DNA of 64,000 nucleotides, from assembly GCA_018806985.1 (NCBI GenBank), contig JADANN010000099.1:2756001-2820000 (forward strand), written 5' to 3'. Positions 51,279-63,700 of this stretch are shown one piece after another. A program made the position numbers and the translations under genes. How positions within the stretch are numbered: the first letter of the stretch is position 1; each line of letters begins with the position of its first letter. The notes under the pieces were generated by a model. It did no database searches. It worked only from the letters and a program-made list of their open reading frames with translations, and was not told where the DNA came from. The stretch is from Angiostrongylus vasorum. Taxonomy: Eukaryota; Nematoda; Chromadorea; Rhabditida; Metastrongylidae.

Positions 51279-54200
51279 ATGGGCTTTGGAGATAAAGCAG
51301 ACCTGAATCCTGTACCAGCATTTGGACAAAGAACGGATCCGAGTTCTCGAGGTAATGTTTTCATTCAAGGTGCTGACTGCTATGGCTTTTATATGCGCAA
51401 GTGTTTTCGAATGTAACTGTGCCAATAAGCACCGTATTTAGGTGAGCACAGCTCAGGTGGAGGAGGACTTGCGCATAGGTACGTTGTGATATCTTTATTT
51501 ATTCCCTAATAACTCTAGGAAAGTTTGTTAGGTAGTATAGAAGTCCACTAATGGTTTAAATTTCAAAAATTTTATAATTTAAACGTAAGTTTCAAAATAT
51601 TGCAGATTAAGAAATGAGTAAGGTAAGTGTTAAATTTGCAAATAAGTAAAAATGATAAATAAGGAGTCAAGTTGGTCACAAATAAGTTTTAAACTTTGAA
51701 ATCCCACAGAGTTAGAAACCGTTTTGTATACTTCTGTTTCAATAAACGTTTTTAAATGTCCACAGTCAACAGTATGATCATCATGTCATTGGAATGTTTT
51801 CCATTCTAATCATATTAGAAGGCGTCCACTTGGATTCATATTGAGAAGACTGTTGGTGGAGAAGTTCGGTGATCTTACTGTTGAGCCATTGACACCTTGT
51901 ACAGTCTTTTTGGTTCCGGAACCTAATTTCCGATTCCAACCTGTTCTTCGAAGTAGCCATATCATAGCTGAAGAACTTCGTAAGTGGAAATAGAGTCATT
52001 AAAATTTAGCCTTTTTTTGCTAACGAAAGGCGAGCTTACTGCGTAAAATCGGACTTCTAAAGGTGATGAAGTTGTTGGATGCAGTTTCAGAGTCACCTTC
52101 TGAAGTATTTTTCATAGAGCAAGGGATCAAGATTCCTTAAGAAGTGATAGTGGGTAGGCGAGAAGTCGGGCTAGTAATGTTGATGATGCGAGTCGAGGCA
52201 TATCTCAGTCCGATCGAGTTTGCATCGTCGCTAGTATGAGCTGTGCCGCTCGTTTTCTTGAATGTGTCTCCTGCTATTGACAAATGCGGAACACAGCCGT
52301 TAAAATATGGTGCATTGCGTCGACTTGCTGCATGTACTTCGCTGCCTAATCGTTTTAACCAGATTTAGGGACGTTGTTTGATCAAACCAGCGAATGTTCA
52401 GAATGACCTTTTGTCCAATTTCGGCTTTGGGAAGTGCTGCGTAGCTTCATCGCGCTTGAGTCATTGAGTCGATCGTCGCTTGTTATCAAAGAGGATTCAC
52501 TTCTCACTGAACATTACAATAGAGACGAGAAACATATCTTTGTGGTTGCACGGAAACTCCAACGATACCTCAAAGCGACGATTTCTTCCATTGTCATTCA
52601 ATTCGTGTCTCATCAATTTTTGGGGCTTTCTCGCCTTTAAATTTTTCGTTAGATATCCCAAAACAGTTGAGGTGCTCACAGTGAGTTAAAGTAAGAGGTG
52701 TGTAGCGCAGGAGTTGTAGGTGCCCTGTAATACACAAGTAGTCGTTGATTCGGTCCCACGGGCTCATGAAAGCTCCCATATCTCTGCGGTCTACAGATTG
52801 GTGTTACACTTGTCTAGTAGGATAACAACACTGACTTGGTATTTCGGTAGGCCACCGCAAGTCACTATATTGGCCTAATAGGTGTTCAGTCACCTCTTAG
52901 AATGCATGTAATCAAAGCTGAATGCTCTATCCTTTTTCCTTTTATCTTTAAAGTGGCACATTAGTAATCGAAATAAAAAGCATCCGGATATACAAGCTGT
53001 CGCCAACGAGAGCAGCGAAGTCATTTCGGGCAGTTTTCGTCTGGGCTTGGTTCCTGAAACATTTCCCATACAGTAAATTGTCGAGATGCTGAAGAAATAG
53101 TAATCGGTAGAAGACAGGTCCGCAGAGTATGGTGAATGAGGCACATTTTCGTCGCTGAGTTGGTTCAACCTTTGAAGTGTCAGTAGTGCGACTGTCGTGT
53201 GGACGCACGTTGTCATGGAGAAGAATCATTGAAGGCGAATAGCATCCCCATGTCGACGCTGTCTCTCCTTTAAAATCTTTTTAAATACTCCAAAACAATT
53301 GGGATGTCCACACCAGATTCTTCTGCAAGCTCTCAAACATTTGTCCATATATCTGCTTTCACCAAAATCTTCAACTCATCATCATTAAAAGCAAAGGACG
53401 TCCCTGACCTCACTCACCTTCTAAGTCGAATTCGCCGTGACTAAATTTTTCGAACCATCGTTGAACTGTGCGTTCGTTAACGCATCCTTCGTCCAATGCA
53501 TTTTTAGGGTTTAGAGTTGTTTTCTTTTTTTCAAGACTTCGGAGTTCAAGTTCATAGAGCTCATAGAAACAAATTTGTGGAAATTGAAGTTCAAAATTTA
53601 AAGTGTTCAAGAACGCAATTTGTACCATGATTCAATTATACGGAGGGCAATTTGATGAAATGCGTTTCACAATGATGTGTAGATGTTTGTAAATGTTGTA
53701 TATCTCTCTCTTCAAATGTTAGTTTCAATTTGTTCGGAATCCGAATTGTCGAAAGGTTCAGTCTTTTAAATTTCGAAAGAAATCAAGCTTTGTGGCCGGG
53801 AATGTCCGTGGTGCATTCGACGACATCATGGGGGTTCTGCCGCAAATTGCCTTTCTTCTTTAGCCGTTCCTGTATTCAAATGGAGTAAAGGAAATCTTCC
53901 CATGAAGATCTGAAAACTCTTTTCAAAGTAATAGGGCACACAATAGATGGAGATATTTGTGTGTAGTCACAAAGTCAATTTCTTGACCCAGCATTAGCCA
54001 AATGTGACTCGTATGTTTTCTTTTACTAATATGAGGCATTGTACTGAGCAGTGTTTCGAAGGTGCTCACATTTCAGCAAGCGTGCTGCAGGTTCAGGGTT
54101 TTCGGACGCACCAAGAAATTATGAAGGTTTGTGGATCTAACACATTTTTTTCTGATGGTTCTGGTCTCATTGGGAATATTGCAAAAGGGTTTCCATCGCG

Positions 54201-57200
54201 AACTTTATACTTTACCTTTACTGGTATGTCGTCATGTGAATATCATGAAGGGTGCAAAGTATTTGGGGATTCTCAGGTAAAGAGGTTAACGAACATCGTG
54301 ATGGTAGATGGTTTAGCGATCGATTCCCACAACATTGTGATCGAGGTGTGCTAACGTTTTGTCTTGGTTGCTAAGTTAACGCCTTGCTAAATTAGTATTT
54401 CGAAGTAGGGAATAGAGGGGAGTTCTTCATTTCCAGTGACATTTTGTGTATACTGATTGTGTGCAATTATTGCGTAAACTAACTGGAAATTTTTGAAGGA
54501 CGCTAATTAAAACGCTTTCGAAGGGATTAAAAATCGCCTGGATCTTTTCACATTTTAGACCGTCGTCAACAATTCGGCTTCCCTAACGCAGATGATGAAA
54601 GAGATCGCAGAACCGTACATTTTTATTCTTAAAACTTTAGCTTTCTATTTCTTTGTATGTTTTCCATTACGTAGAACGAAGACAGTGAGACCTTGCTAGG
54701 GTTTAACATTGTTTTGATTTTTGTGGATTCATCTATCTCGCCTAGAAATCTGGAAGACATGTGGAGTTTGGTCAACGTGCGAGGAGTGACAGCCAGGAAG
54801 GATGGACTAACGATACGAGTTCTGTTGCTAATTTAATACTTTATGTCTTCATTTAATTTTTTTCACTAATGTTGAATGAGGAGAATTTTTTCTAATAGTT
54901 CGTTGCTCCTTAATTCAAACTAATTCATCCGCTGGAAAAGTGTCAGTGAATTATTTCGCGGGTTTTTTCTAGCGCCGCGCTTCAACACACACGACAGTCG
55001 TGATGAATCACTGCGAAAGTGTCAATTAAACCAACCACGTCATGGGAAAGAATCAAAGTAAGTTTTTTTCTACACATAGTTTTTCCATTTCCGTTGAGAG
55101 AACTTGAGGGTTTGCTTGTGGTGGCATATCGTGGATTAACACACTTTCAACGTTATGGCTTACTTTGAAGGACATTCTTTTCGCCTGCCTCTTTTGCTGC
55201 ACTGATTTTTTTTTATTTCGCTTTCGGAATCAAATAATTGGTTTCCTAACCACGAATTTTTTTTACCGGTGTGGTCTGACAAGTTCTTTTTTTCTGTTCT
55301 TAAATTGTGGTAGAACAGTTTATCGTACGATTTTCTTCGTCATCGTCATAGATTTCACTGCTTATTGTGCAGATAGAGTAACAGTATCTATCCCCTAGTC
55401 AAAGAGGTGCTAAGAGTTCTGTGCTGCATTTGGACATTGAAGTTTAATATTTAGAGAAATCCTGTGGGTACAGCAAGGTGACAAACCATTGAGGGGTCAA
55501 TACTTGTGGTGTAGATATGTGCTGTGTTGTGAATATATTCAGCATCTCGAAATTACTGAATGTTGAAAGGACTAGGTGTATAGTGTGAATGTTTATCAAG
55601 TCGTATGCTCTTAGTATATTTTTGGAAACGTTACAGGTTCTCGTCTTTTAGTTCTCGAAAGTTTCCACGTTTCTTAGAAGCCATACTGAAGGGGCTATTT
55701 CTAAAGTCTTCGATTTTTGCTCCCCACATTTAGATTCTGTAACTGAGTCGTTTTTTTAAACTATATGTGGTCTACTCACTGCTGGCGAGGACTTAAGGAT
55801 AACATTGCCGGTTTGAGTAATATTTAAATAGATTTAAGTTTTGGACTCTTCGTTCACTTTGGTGCTGAGATATTTGCAAAACTTGGGTCCCAGGCCAGCT
55901 TAAAACCCACGCTCACCCTTTTCTTGGGCACACATATTATCCACTTCACCACCTAGGCCTTTGCCTTGCCTTTCTGTCAGCTAGTTCTACTGATCAGTGC
56001 CATCAGCAATCATCTTTCAACGGAAATGACTTAGGGACCGCAAATAAGTATTGAACCCAGTTAAGCTGAAGCTGCAGTCTTTTTTTCATGCCATGAAAAT
56101 ACCCTGCAATCGAAAAGTATTCCTATACATTTTCAAAAGAAATCCTCCATGTAGTTCTGAGTGGGCGAATGTGAACAAGATCTGCATATGCTTAAAATGA
56201 GAAGTGAAAGCGGACACAGCATTTGTGGCTTTTCTCATTTCCCAACAAACCGTTTTCCATTTGTGTAACATTGGGTTGACTCTGATGGGTTGGCGTAAAA
56301 GCTGCCTCGCTCAACGCGTACAATAATAACTGTTTTATTTTGATATCTCAATGCCATCCCACCGCTCTGATTCTGGATTTTCATATCCTCTTCAATTTCT
56401 TTAATAATTTTCGAGCACGAATTGTATCGCACCAATTCTGACAGGTTCACTACCAACATGTGCCGAAATTGCATACGTATATTCACCCATGTTTCCTAAT
56501 TTTAATAAGTTCGTTCATATGAATTTGCTTATGTGGAACATATTGGCATAATGCAGCCTGTTAGTCAATATATCAGGTAATAGGTACTGATTGATGCCCT
56601 AAAAACTCTCCGTCTATTAATATGTAGCTCTGCGTGCTAAAAATGTTCACCGTTCTTTAATCTGTCAAGTGGATGACACACGAGCTGTTTTCATTACACA
56701 CAAGATGTAGACGTGTTTCAGAAATGTAGAAATTCCGTACAAATACGCAGAGGAAAAACACCTTGGTGGTGGTCCGTCCTTAACGAATGGTGCGAGTCAC
56801 AACATATTTTCAACGATATTTTGGCGCGGCCCTCTATGGTGGTAGTTAGGTTCGAACACACTCACTATTACAGCATGGTCGAGACGTCCATTCCGTGCTC
56901 CATAAATTCCTTTTGGGTTCAGATACAACTGTTCTTCGAGACCCACAAACACGTCTGTTTTGTAGGTGGTCGTTATAGACTGTGCTGGTTTTAATAATGA
57001 AACTTGTTACGCAAATTATAGTGAAGTCAAGCCTCAGTTTTCCTCTTTTTTTCGAACAAATAACACCTTTTCTCGTTGCTGGTGGTAGAGACGCGATCCA
57101 AATATCTTTAGTATACAGAGACGTGTTCGGCTCGACTTTCAAGCTATTCGTTGAGTAACTTGTATCTTTGGTCGAGTCTCTCTTAATGTGCTGTTTATAT

Positions 57201-60200
57201 AAGCAAAGGATTTTGTTTAAGACACAGCAACATCTTTTACTGCTCATGGGCTAATATAATCTTCACACGAAAAACGCCCTAGCAGGGCTGTCTTAGGAGT
57301 ACACAGAGAATAAACTCGACGGGCATTCAACAGCATTCATAAGGAAGACGAAAATTATCAAGCAAAGTCGAACCCACATGTGAAGAAAAAGTTCGAAGAC
57401 ATTTGTGGTTGGTGGATGAGAGGATACTAATGGAATGCAAGAACTGTTGGGATTCGCACAATGAGGTACGCATGATATCACACCATGTGAAGAAAATTTG
57501 ACCTAATGTAAATATGGGAGCAGAAATAAAACGTTGGTTGACCATCGAGTGCAATCTAACAACTTAAGTCCAAAGAGATTTTTCTTTTTTCATTTCTAAT
57601 TTTTTTTTTCGTGACTTGTCACACATTCGGTTCTTCGGATTTTGCGTATGGGTTCGGCTACTGCTTTTGGATTTTGTTATACTTTGTGGTTGTTGCCGAA
57701 TGTTGGTCGAGTCGATCCTCGGTAGAAACTGCTTTGGCGCTACTAGGGCGTTCCCAGTTCGTTACCATAGGTATCAGGCCTTGTTCCACTTAACATTTTC
57801 CAAAAATTAGATGTTGTTGTGTGTATGTTTAATACTTACGTAAACAACACGACCGTGAGCAAACGCGTATAGTGAAGATATAAGTTTACTTCCAATGTGC
57901 AACTACATTTAAACTATAACCATTGTTGAGAATGTGTTAAAAGATGTCGTAGTGAAACAATCTTCTCTCATTTTTTGCAGTATCACTAAGCTTCTTCAAT
58001 TCAGCGAATCCCGCACAAGAAATCGCGGTAACATGGAGTACGGATATGAATTTGGAGGATTTCACAACAATGAAAATGCATCTTTAAGAGAAAAACGTGG
58101 TGGTTTTTACACTGAAGGAAGTTTTGGTAGCGCTACTAGACGAGACAGAGTTGATCGTGAACGCTACCCAACACAAGATGATCGTTTCGAATTCAAGGAA
58201 AAACCACGAGACTTCGTTCCCACAATGGAGAATAAGAATTTTGCTAGAGATGGATATGAATCTGCTAGAAGTGCTGTCGGTAGCAGAGAGTTTGGATGTC
58301 GGAAAGTCGGTGCAAGTTCCGCTACGAATACATTTGGCGGTTTCAGCCGACCTGGATTTGGAGTCAACGGCAATCTTCGTCATGACAGTCATGACCGCCA
58401 TGACCGCCATGACTCCTATGCTGAAAATAATGCCTTTGATTTGGACCGTGGCGGCAAAGATAGAGGTGGTTACGGTGGTCAACGAGTCGAATACACTCGC
58501 ACACGTCGGCAGTGCTCTCCCATGGAAAGAGTAGCCTTTGAAAGAATTAGTTCGTCCGAGTGCTTTGGAAAAGAGTAGTGAGCAGTTCACTTTTGTAGTT
58601 CGCTTTTTCTGTTAATCAGTTCAAGACTTTTTCTTGCTTGATTAACAAATGCAGAGTTCTTTTTGCAACTAAACAATAAACTTTCAGGGGACACGTTTGG
58701 AAACGGCTCACGTAGAGAAGACATTCGTTTTGGGCAACGTCAACGTTAGTTGTTTTCAAGTTGTTTATTAGTATTCGGCAGCTTTATTCGCACTATAATT
58801 GCTTTTGTTAACATAGACACTGCTTTGCCAGCTTTTAATTAGCGCTTACAGCCGGACATTTGTTTATTTCAACTAATATGTAGTGGGTATAGGAGGCCAC
58901 TGTGGATTGTTTTTCACTCATACATGGTCTTAATTTTATAACGACTGGGTCTTTTGACTTTAAACAGGTCATAGCTTATAGTGGATTATATCAAATTATT
59001 ACGGATAAAAGCAGGGAAACGATTGAACGAGTGAGAACTTGTAGAGTGGAACACAATAGTTTGCCTCGAATACGCACTTTCTAGGGAGATTTACGTTGAT
59101 CACTCAAATCTTTCTATGTGATTGGATTTTGAACAAGTTTAGAGTTAGAATAAAATTTTTCGGGAAATTTCTACACACTAATTGGACGGTGGAGAATAGT
59201 CCTTTACATAGAACCTCTGAAGTCCTCAAATCCTGCAACAGTTTAGTTACTGAAAAGTACGCCTATGCTACCGGAAATTTTACTTCCCTCTCACGCGACA
59301 ACCAACGATAATTAGGCGTTGGTTTTTAAGCGTTTATAAATTAGATTTTAACATTTCTGATAAGGTTTTGAATTGTTGACTTCATAGGTTATGACCAAGA
59401 ACGTTTTAATGACTGGAATAGCAGTGGTGGAAACACGTTTGGAGGGCGATCAGAATTCGGACGTAATTTCAATTCACAGGTTGGTTTTGAGTTTAGAAAT
59501 AAAGGAATTCAGGACCAGGTTTTAAATGTCGGGGCAGATCAGGCTAATCACATGACTGCAAGCATATTCTCTCGGAGCCCATTTTCATTGCGGTATCAAT
59601 AGCAATGATTTCAGAAGAAATGTACCGCGCTTTGGTGCTCCTGAAGGAAACGAGACAAGTGGTTGGTTTCTAAGCGATTTTGTGTGTTTGGTATTTAGTT
59701 GCATCTTTCTTTACAATTTCCTCTGCATTATTTGAGCGTGTATTTTTTATTTTCAAAGGATTTAGTATGTTAGGATCAAACTCTGAACGCTTGCGGACTT
59801 TGAAGTTGTCGTTACAGAACTTTCTTCTTATGCTTTCAGTTTGTCATAAAAATTACTGCCAGGTTTAGTTTCAAACCCTTTCGTATCCTTTTTAAGCCTA
59901 GTTCTAAACCTTTGTTCTAATGTTGTTGCATTTTAGTAGATTCCTATTGTTTTTCAAAACATTGTGGAAGAAAGAAAAATGCTTCAGTCTTAGTGCGTTG
60001 CTACTTTATTTCTCTTTTGAGTCACTTCCGTTTCTTACAATGTTGACTTTCGTCATGTTGATAAGCGTTTATGTGATTATTTCAAATGTGATCTCAGTTT
60101 TTGCAGAGAAGAAGCGCGCCCCGAAGGATTGGGAACCCGAAGAGACTTCAATTGGAACACTATTTGAGCGCGATTTTTCTAACTCTGAATATTTCGATAA

Positions 60201-60681
60201 GGAGCAGGATGACTCTGTAACTGTTGATGGAGTGCAAAATTACACACTAATTAGGTTGGCTTCTTTGTTTGAGAAACGAACGGAGGTCTCATTATTCTAA
60301 GTTACTACCCGGTTATTCATGCAAAATGGCGTTTTTCTAGTCCTGGATATACTCTGCATTCTTCTTTGTGTTTTGGTCTATTTTTGGGAAGCGATTACTG
60401 TAATATGTGGTGAAGAAATCCATCACAGTTGCAATTTTCGCCATTTCTATACACGTTGCCCGTATTTAAACATACTGGAGTTGTGGAAGCACGTTGATTT
60501 TCTTGAACTCTGTGTGCGTAGTTAGAATAATGTTGTGTAAACGCTCTCATATGCAGGTAGTCTCTTCGGTAGCAGATACCATAATATTCTCCTACTCGTC
60601 TGAAGAACGGTTTTTGCAAATTATTAAATGTCCATCAATGTGCTTCAGGACAATTTTTCTTTAGGAATACTTGTTAGATCT

Positions 60682-60735
<54 letters not shown>

Positions 60736-63700
60736 TACATGTATAAATACATATACTATATATAATTGACAATTTCTACATACAACGCCTTCATTTATAT
60801 AGAGATCACCAACAGATACCAAAAACCCTCTCGGTGTAGGCAACTCTCCAACGCAGTTTGAATAATTAGAGTTCGTACTTCTGCCAATTATGTTCGATTT
60901 ATTGGCGAAAGCCAACTCTACTTCGAAATGCTACAAGGGAAGTCGATCTACGCGAGCTTTCCCTGATTGTGTATTCTGCTGCAGTTGATGATCATAAATT
61001 CGACTAGTCTGTACAAACTTTAGGTCAAACCCTGCGTTTTCGGTAAGGTAGGGGGATTGTCAGTGGACTTTTTAAAAGAATGTCATGTCGTAACAGGGAC
61101 TCCAACAGGATAGACCTGTATGCGTGCTCCAACTATCTCTCAAATATCGTAATTTACAAATCTTACCAAATTCCTTGCGAAACCCTGCTTTCTTACATTG
61201 CCGTGTTTCGTCCAGTGTTCCGTCAATCATGTTAAGGTTAACTCAAGTGAAGAGCTTATAGACAGCAGACCATCAGTATGGTTTTGCTGGTCCTCCACTA
61301 AATAGAACATTGCCTTCTGAGAAGTAACGTGTGTGGAGACGAGCCATTGTGTTAATGAGACAGGGGAAAGGTTCTTCAAGTGTTCGGGTCTTGACCAGGT
61401 GTTGCTCGATTCTTCGCCAACGAAATAGCATCTAGAATTCCAGAAAGGAAAACCGTTTCTTCTTTCCGTAGAAAATGTAACAAATAGTAGCATATATACA
61501 TATAGTCGGATAAAACAAAGCCTCTTGTATAACCTTATGTTGTTCTCCAACCCGTAAAACCCCTGGCTGCCGAGAATTTATTGTACGTTCTCGAGAAACT
61601 AACATTGCCATGGATGTTAAGACGCAGACCAATTTTACTATTCTTGCAGTCTCCATGAAATAGCGGCTATCGCAGAAGAAACTGTAGGATTTTCCGTAGA
61701 TTATATTGTTTTAAAAAAATCGGAAATGACCTTCGCGAAGTCGTTTTGGTCGCTTACTTTTGATTTTTTCCCCTGGTGTATCTGGTGAATATACGTGTAG
61801 TTCTCTAATTTTTTTTAATCTAACTTCGAAAGTGGTTGCTTCACTTTGGATGTTTTGTAAACATTTGGAGCTCTAGAAAAAACAAAAACCTGACATTGGG
61901 ATATCGCACGACCAATTTGATGAGCCGATGATCCGGCGGTGAAATTTGAAAATTCACCCATTAATGTAAAATGTTATGTGGTTTGCTGATGCTGTGGAAA
62001 ATTTTAGGAAAAAAATTGGAAAAAGAGATTTTGTTCACATTTCATTGCGTCTTATTACAATAATATTAACGACATTCAGATTCAAAAGTTGAATTTCAGT
62101 TCATGGGAGAGCAGCGGACTTAATCCCAAGTTAGTGAAGACATGTATTGAAAAGTGCAATTACAAACATGTGCGGCCAATCCAAGCGGCGACGATACCTT
62201 TAGTATGTTGCTACTATGGAGTAGGATTAATTGTCGTAGAATATTTTGTATTGTTTGCATAGGTGTTGGACGGGTATGACGTGGTGGCTCACGCAGAAAC
62301 TGGAGGAGGAAAAACGGCTGCTTTCGTGCTTCCTATCCTTCATCAAGTTAGCGAATGCAAATCCATATTTCGTATATGGCTGCAACTGGGCAACTATATT
62401 TGTTCTCTGTCATGTTTTCAACTGAGATTTATTTTCATTCGATCCCTTCATATAGATCCTGGCGATCGATGATCGAAAGTCACTTCGTTATGGAGCCATT
62501 CTTGCTCTCGTTATTGCTCCAACCCGAGAGCTTGCAAGGCAGCTGTATGACATGTTCAGGAAGCACGCGTTTGGTTCGTTTACTATAAGCAGTTTACATA
62601 CCACTTTCTTTACATTTATGTCCAGTAAATTTTTGGGTTAAATAATTTGTGAAAAGCATTTATGTTCCAACATGTATTTGAATTGTTGAGCTGCAGGAGG
62701 TTGGCAAATTAGTTTTATTCGGCTACCATTTCGACGTCTTCCTTTTCATCAGACTGTGGGCCATCGACTTGGACCTTCGGCTCCGATGAAGATGAAGATA
62801 TCGAAACGTTAGCCGAATAAGGCTAATTTATTAACCTCGTGTAAGGTCAACGATTTAAGTACATGTTGGTTGCTTTACCACCGAGGTTAAACTGCGGTCG
62901 CCTTGTGAAATATCATTTATGTTTCGCTCATTATGTTGCGAAATGAACAGAATCATTGCAAAATTTCTCAGTACTCAATCTGCATGACCTCGTAGGTTGC
63001 TCTTGTCAGTATTCTTGATAAGGATTAACATATTCGCAATTATCGAAGTGACCCACATGACGGGAAGAATTTGGCCTTCCAATGCGTCGTTTTCTTGTTC
63101 AGCAATCGCGAGGTTGTTAAACAGCATACATTTACTTCCATAGAAAAACACAATACAATACAACAGTAGCTGACGTTTCGGCAGTATCGCCTTCTTCAGA
63201 GCCTGGAAGGGTATACTGACATACAATTTACTAGGCCAAACGCTTCAATGACACTTACAAAAAGACGAAAAAACTATGGTAATTACATGGTCAACAGCTT
63301 CTCGAAAAAAACTCACCGCTTTTTTTACGTGCCTTCCCATGAGGAAGATTAGAACAGCTGATTATGGTCGCATAAGGTTGATGACTGCACCATCCCACAT
63401 CAGAAATTGATGCGAACATACGGGGTCAGGTCGCGTATGACCTCTGGGCATTCATCCCTGCTATTTATTGTAGGGTTTTTTGGCATTTATCCAAAAAGCC
63501 TCAAGAAGTTTTCGCGCTGGTGTTCTAGTCTCCTGCGCAAGGATATTGACTTTTTACTTCAAAATCGTCCCCGCTGTGCTTTTGTATCCTATGCGTGCCT
63601 AGTGGGGTACTTTGTCTTAGTTTTCGTTTGCCATCTAGGTGTTCTTTTATACGGATACACAAAGGCCTGCCCGTTTCGCCAATATATTCATCTCCGCAAT

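Noticed and set aside
56713..56994. 93-aa plus-strand frame in rde-12 intron 2 as an extra exon
   Set aside because: Its flanks do not provide phase-compatible splice sites and it lacks FG or helicase features.
58084..58590. 168-aa minus-strand frame
   Set aside because: Antisense shadow of rde-12 exon 3, whose sense frame has FG repeats and joins in phase to helicase exons.
60661..60915. 84-aa minus-strand frame
   Set aside because: Contains a run of Tyr-Ile codons from the (AT)n microsatellite.
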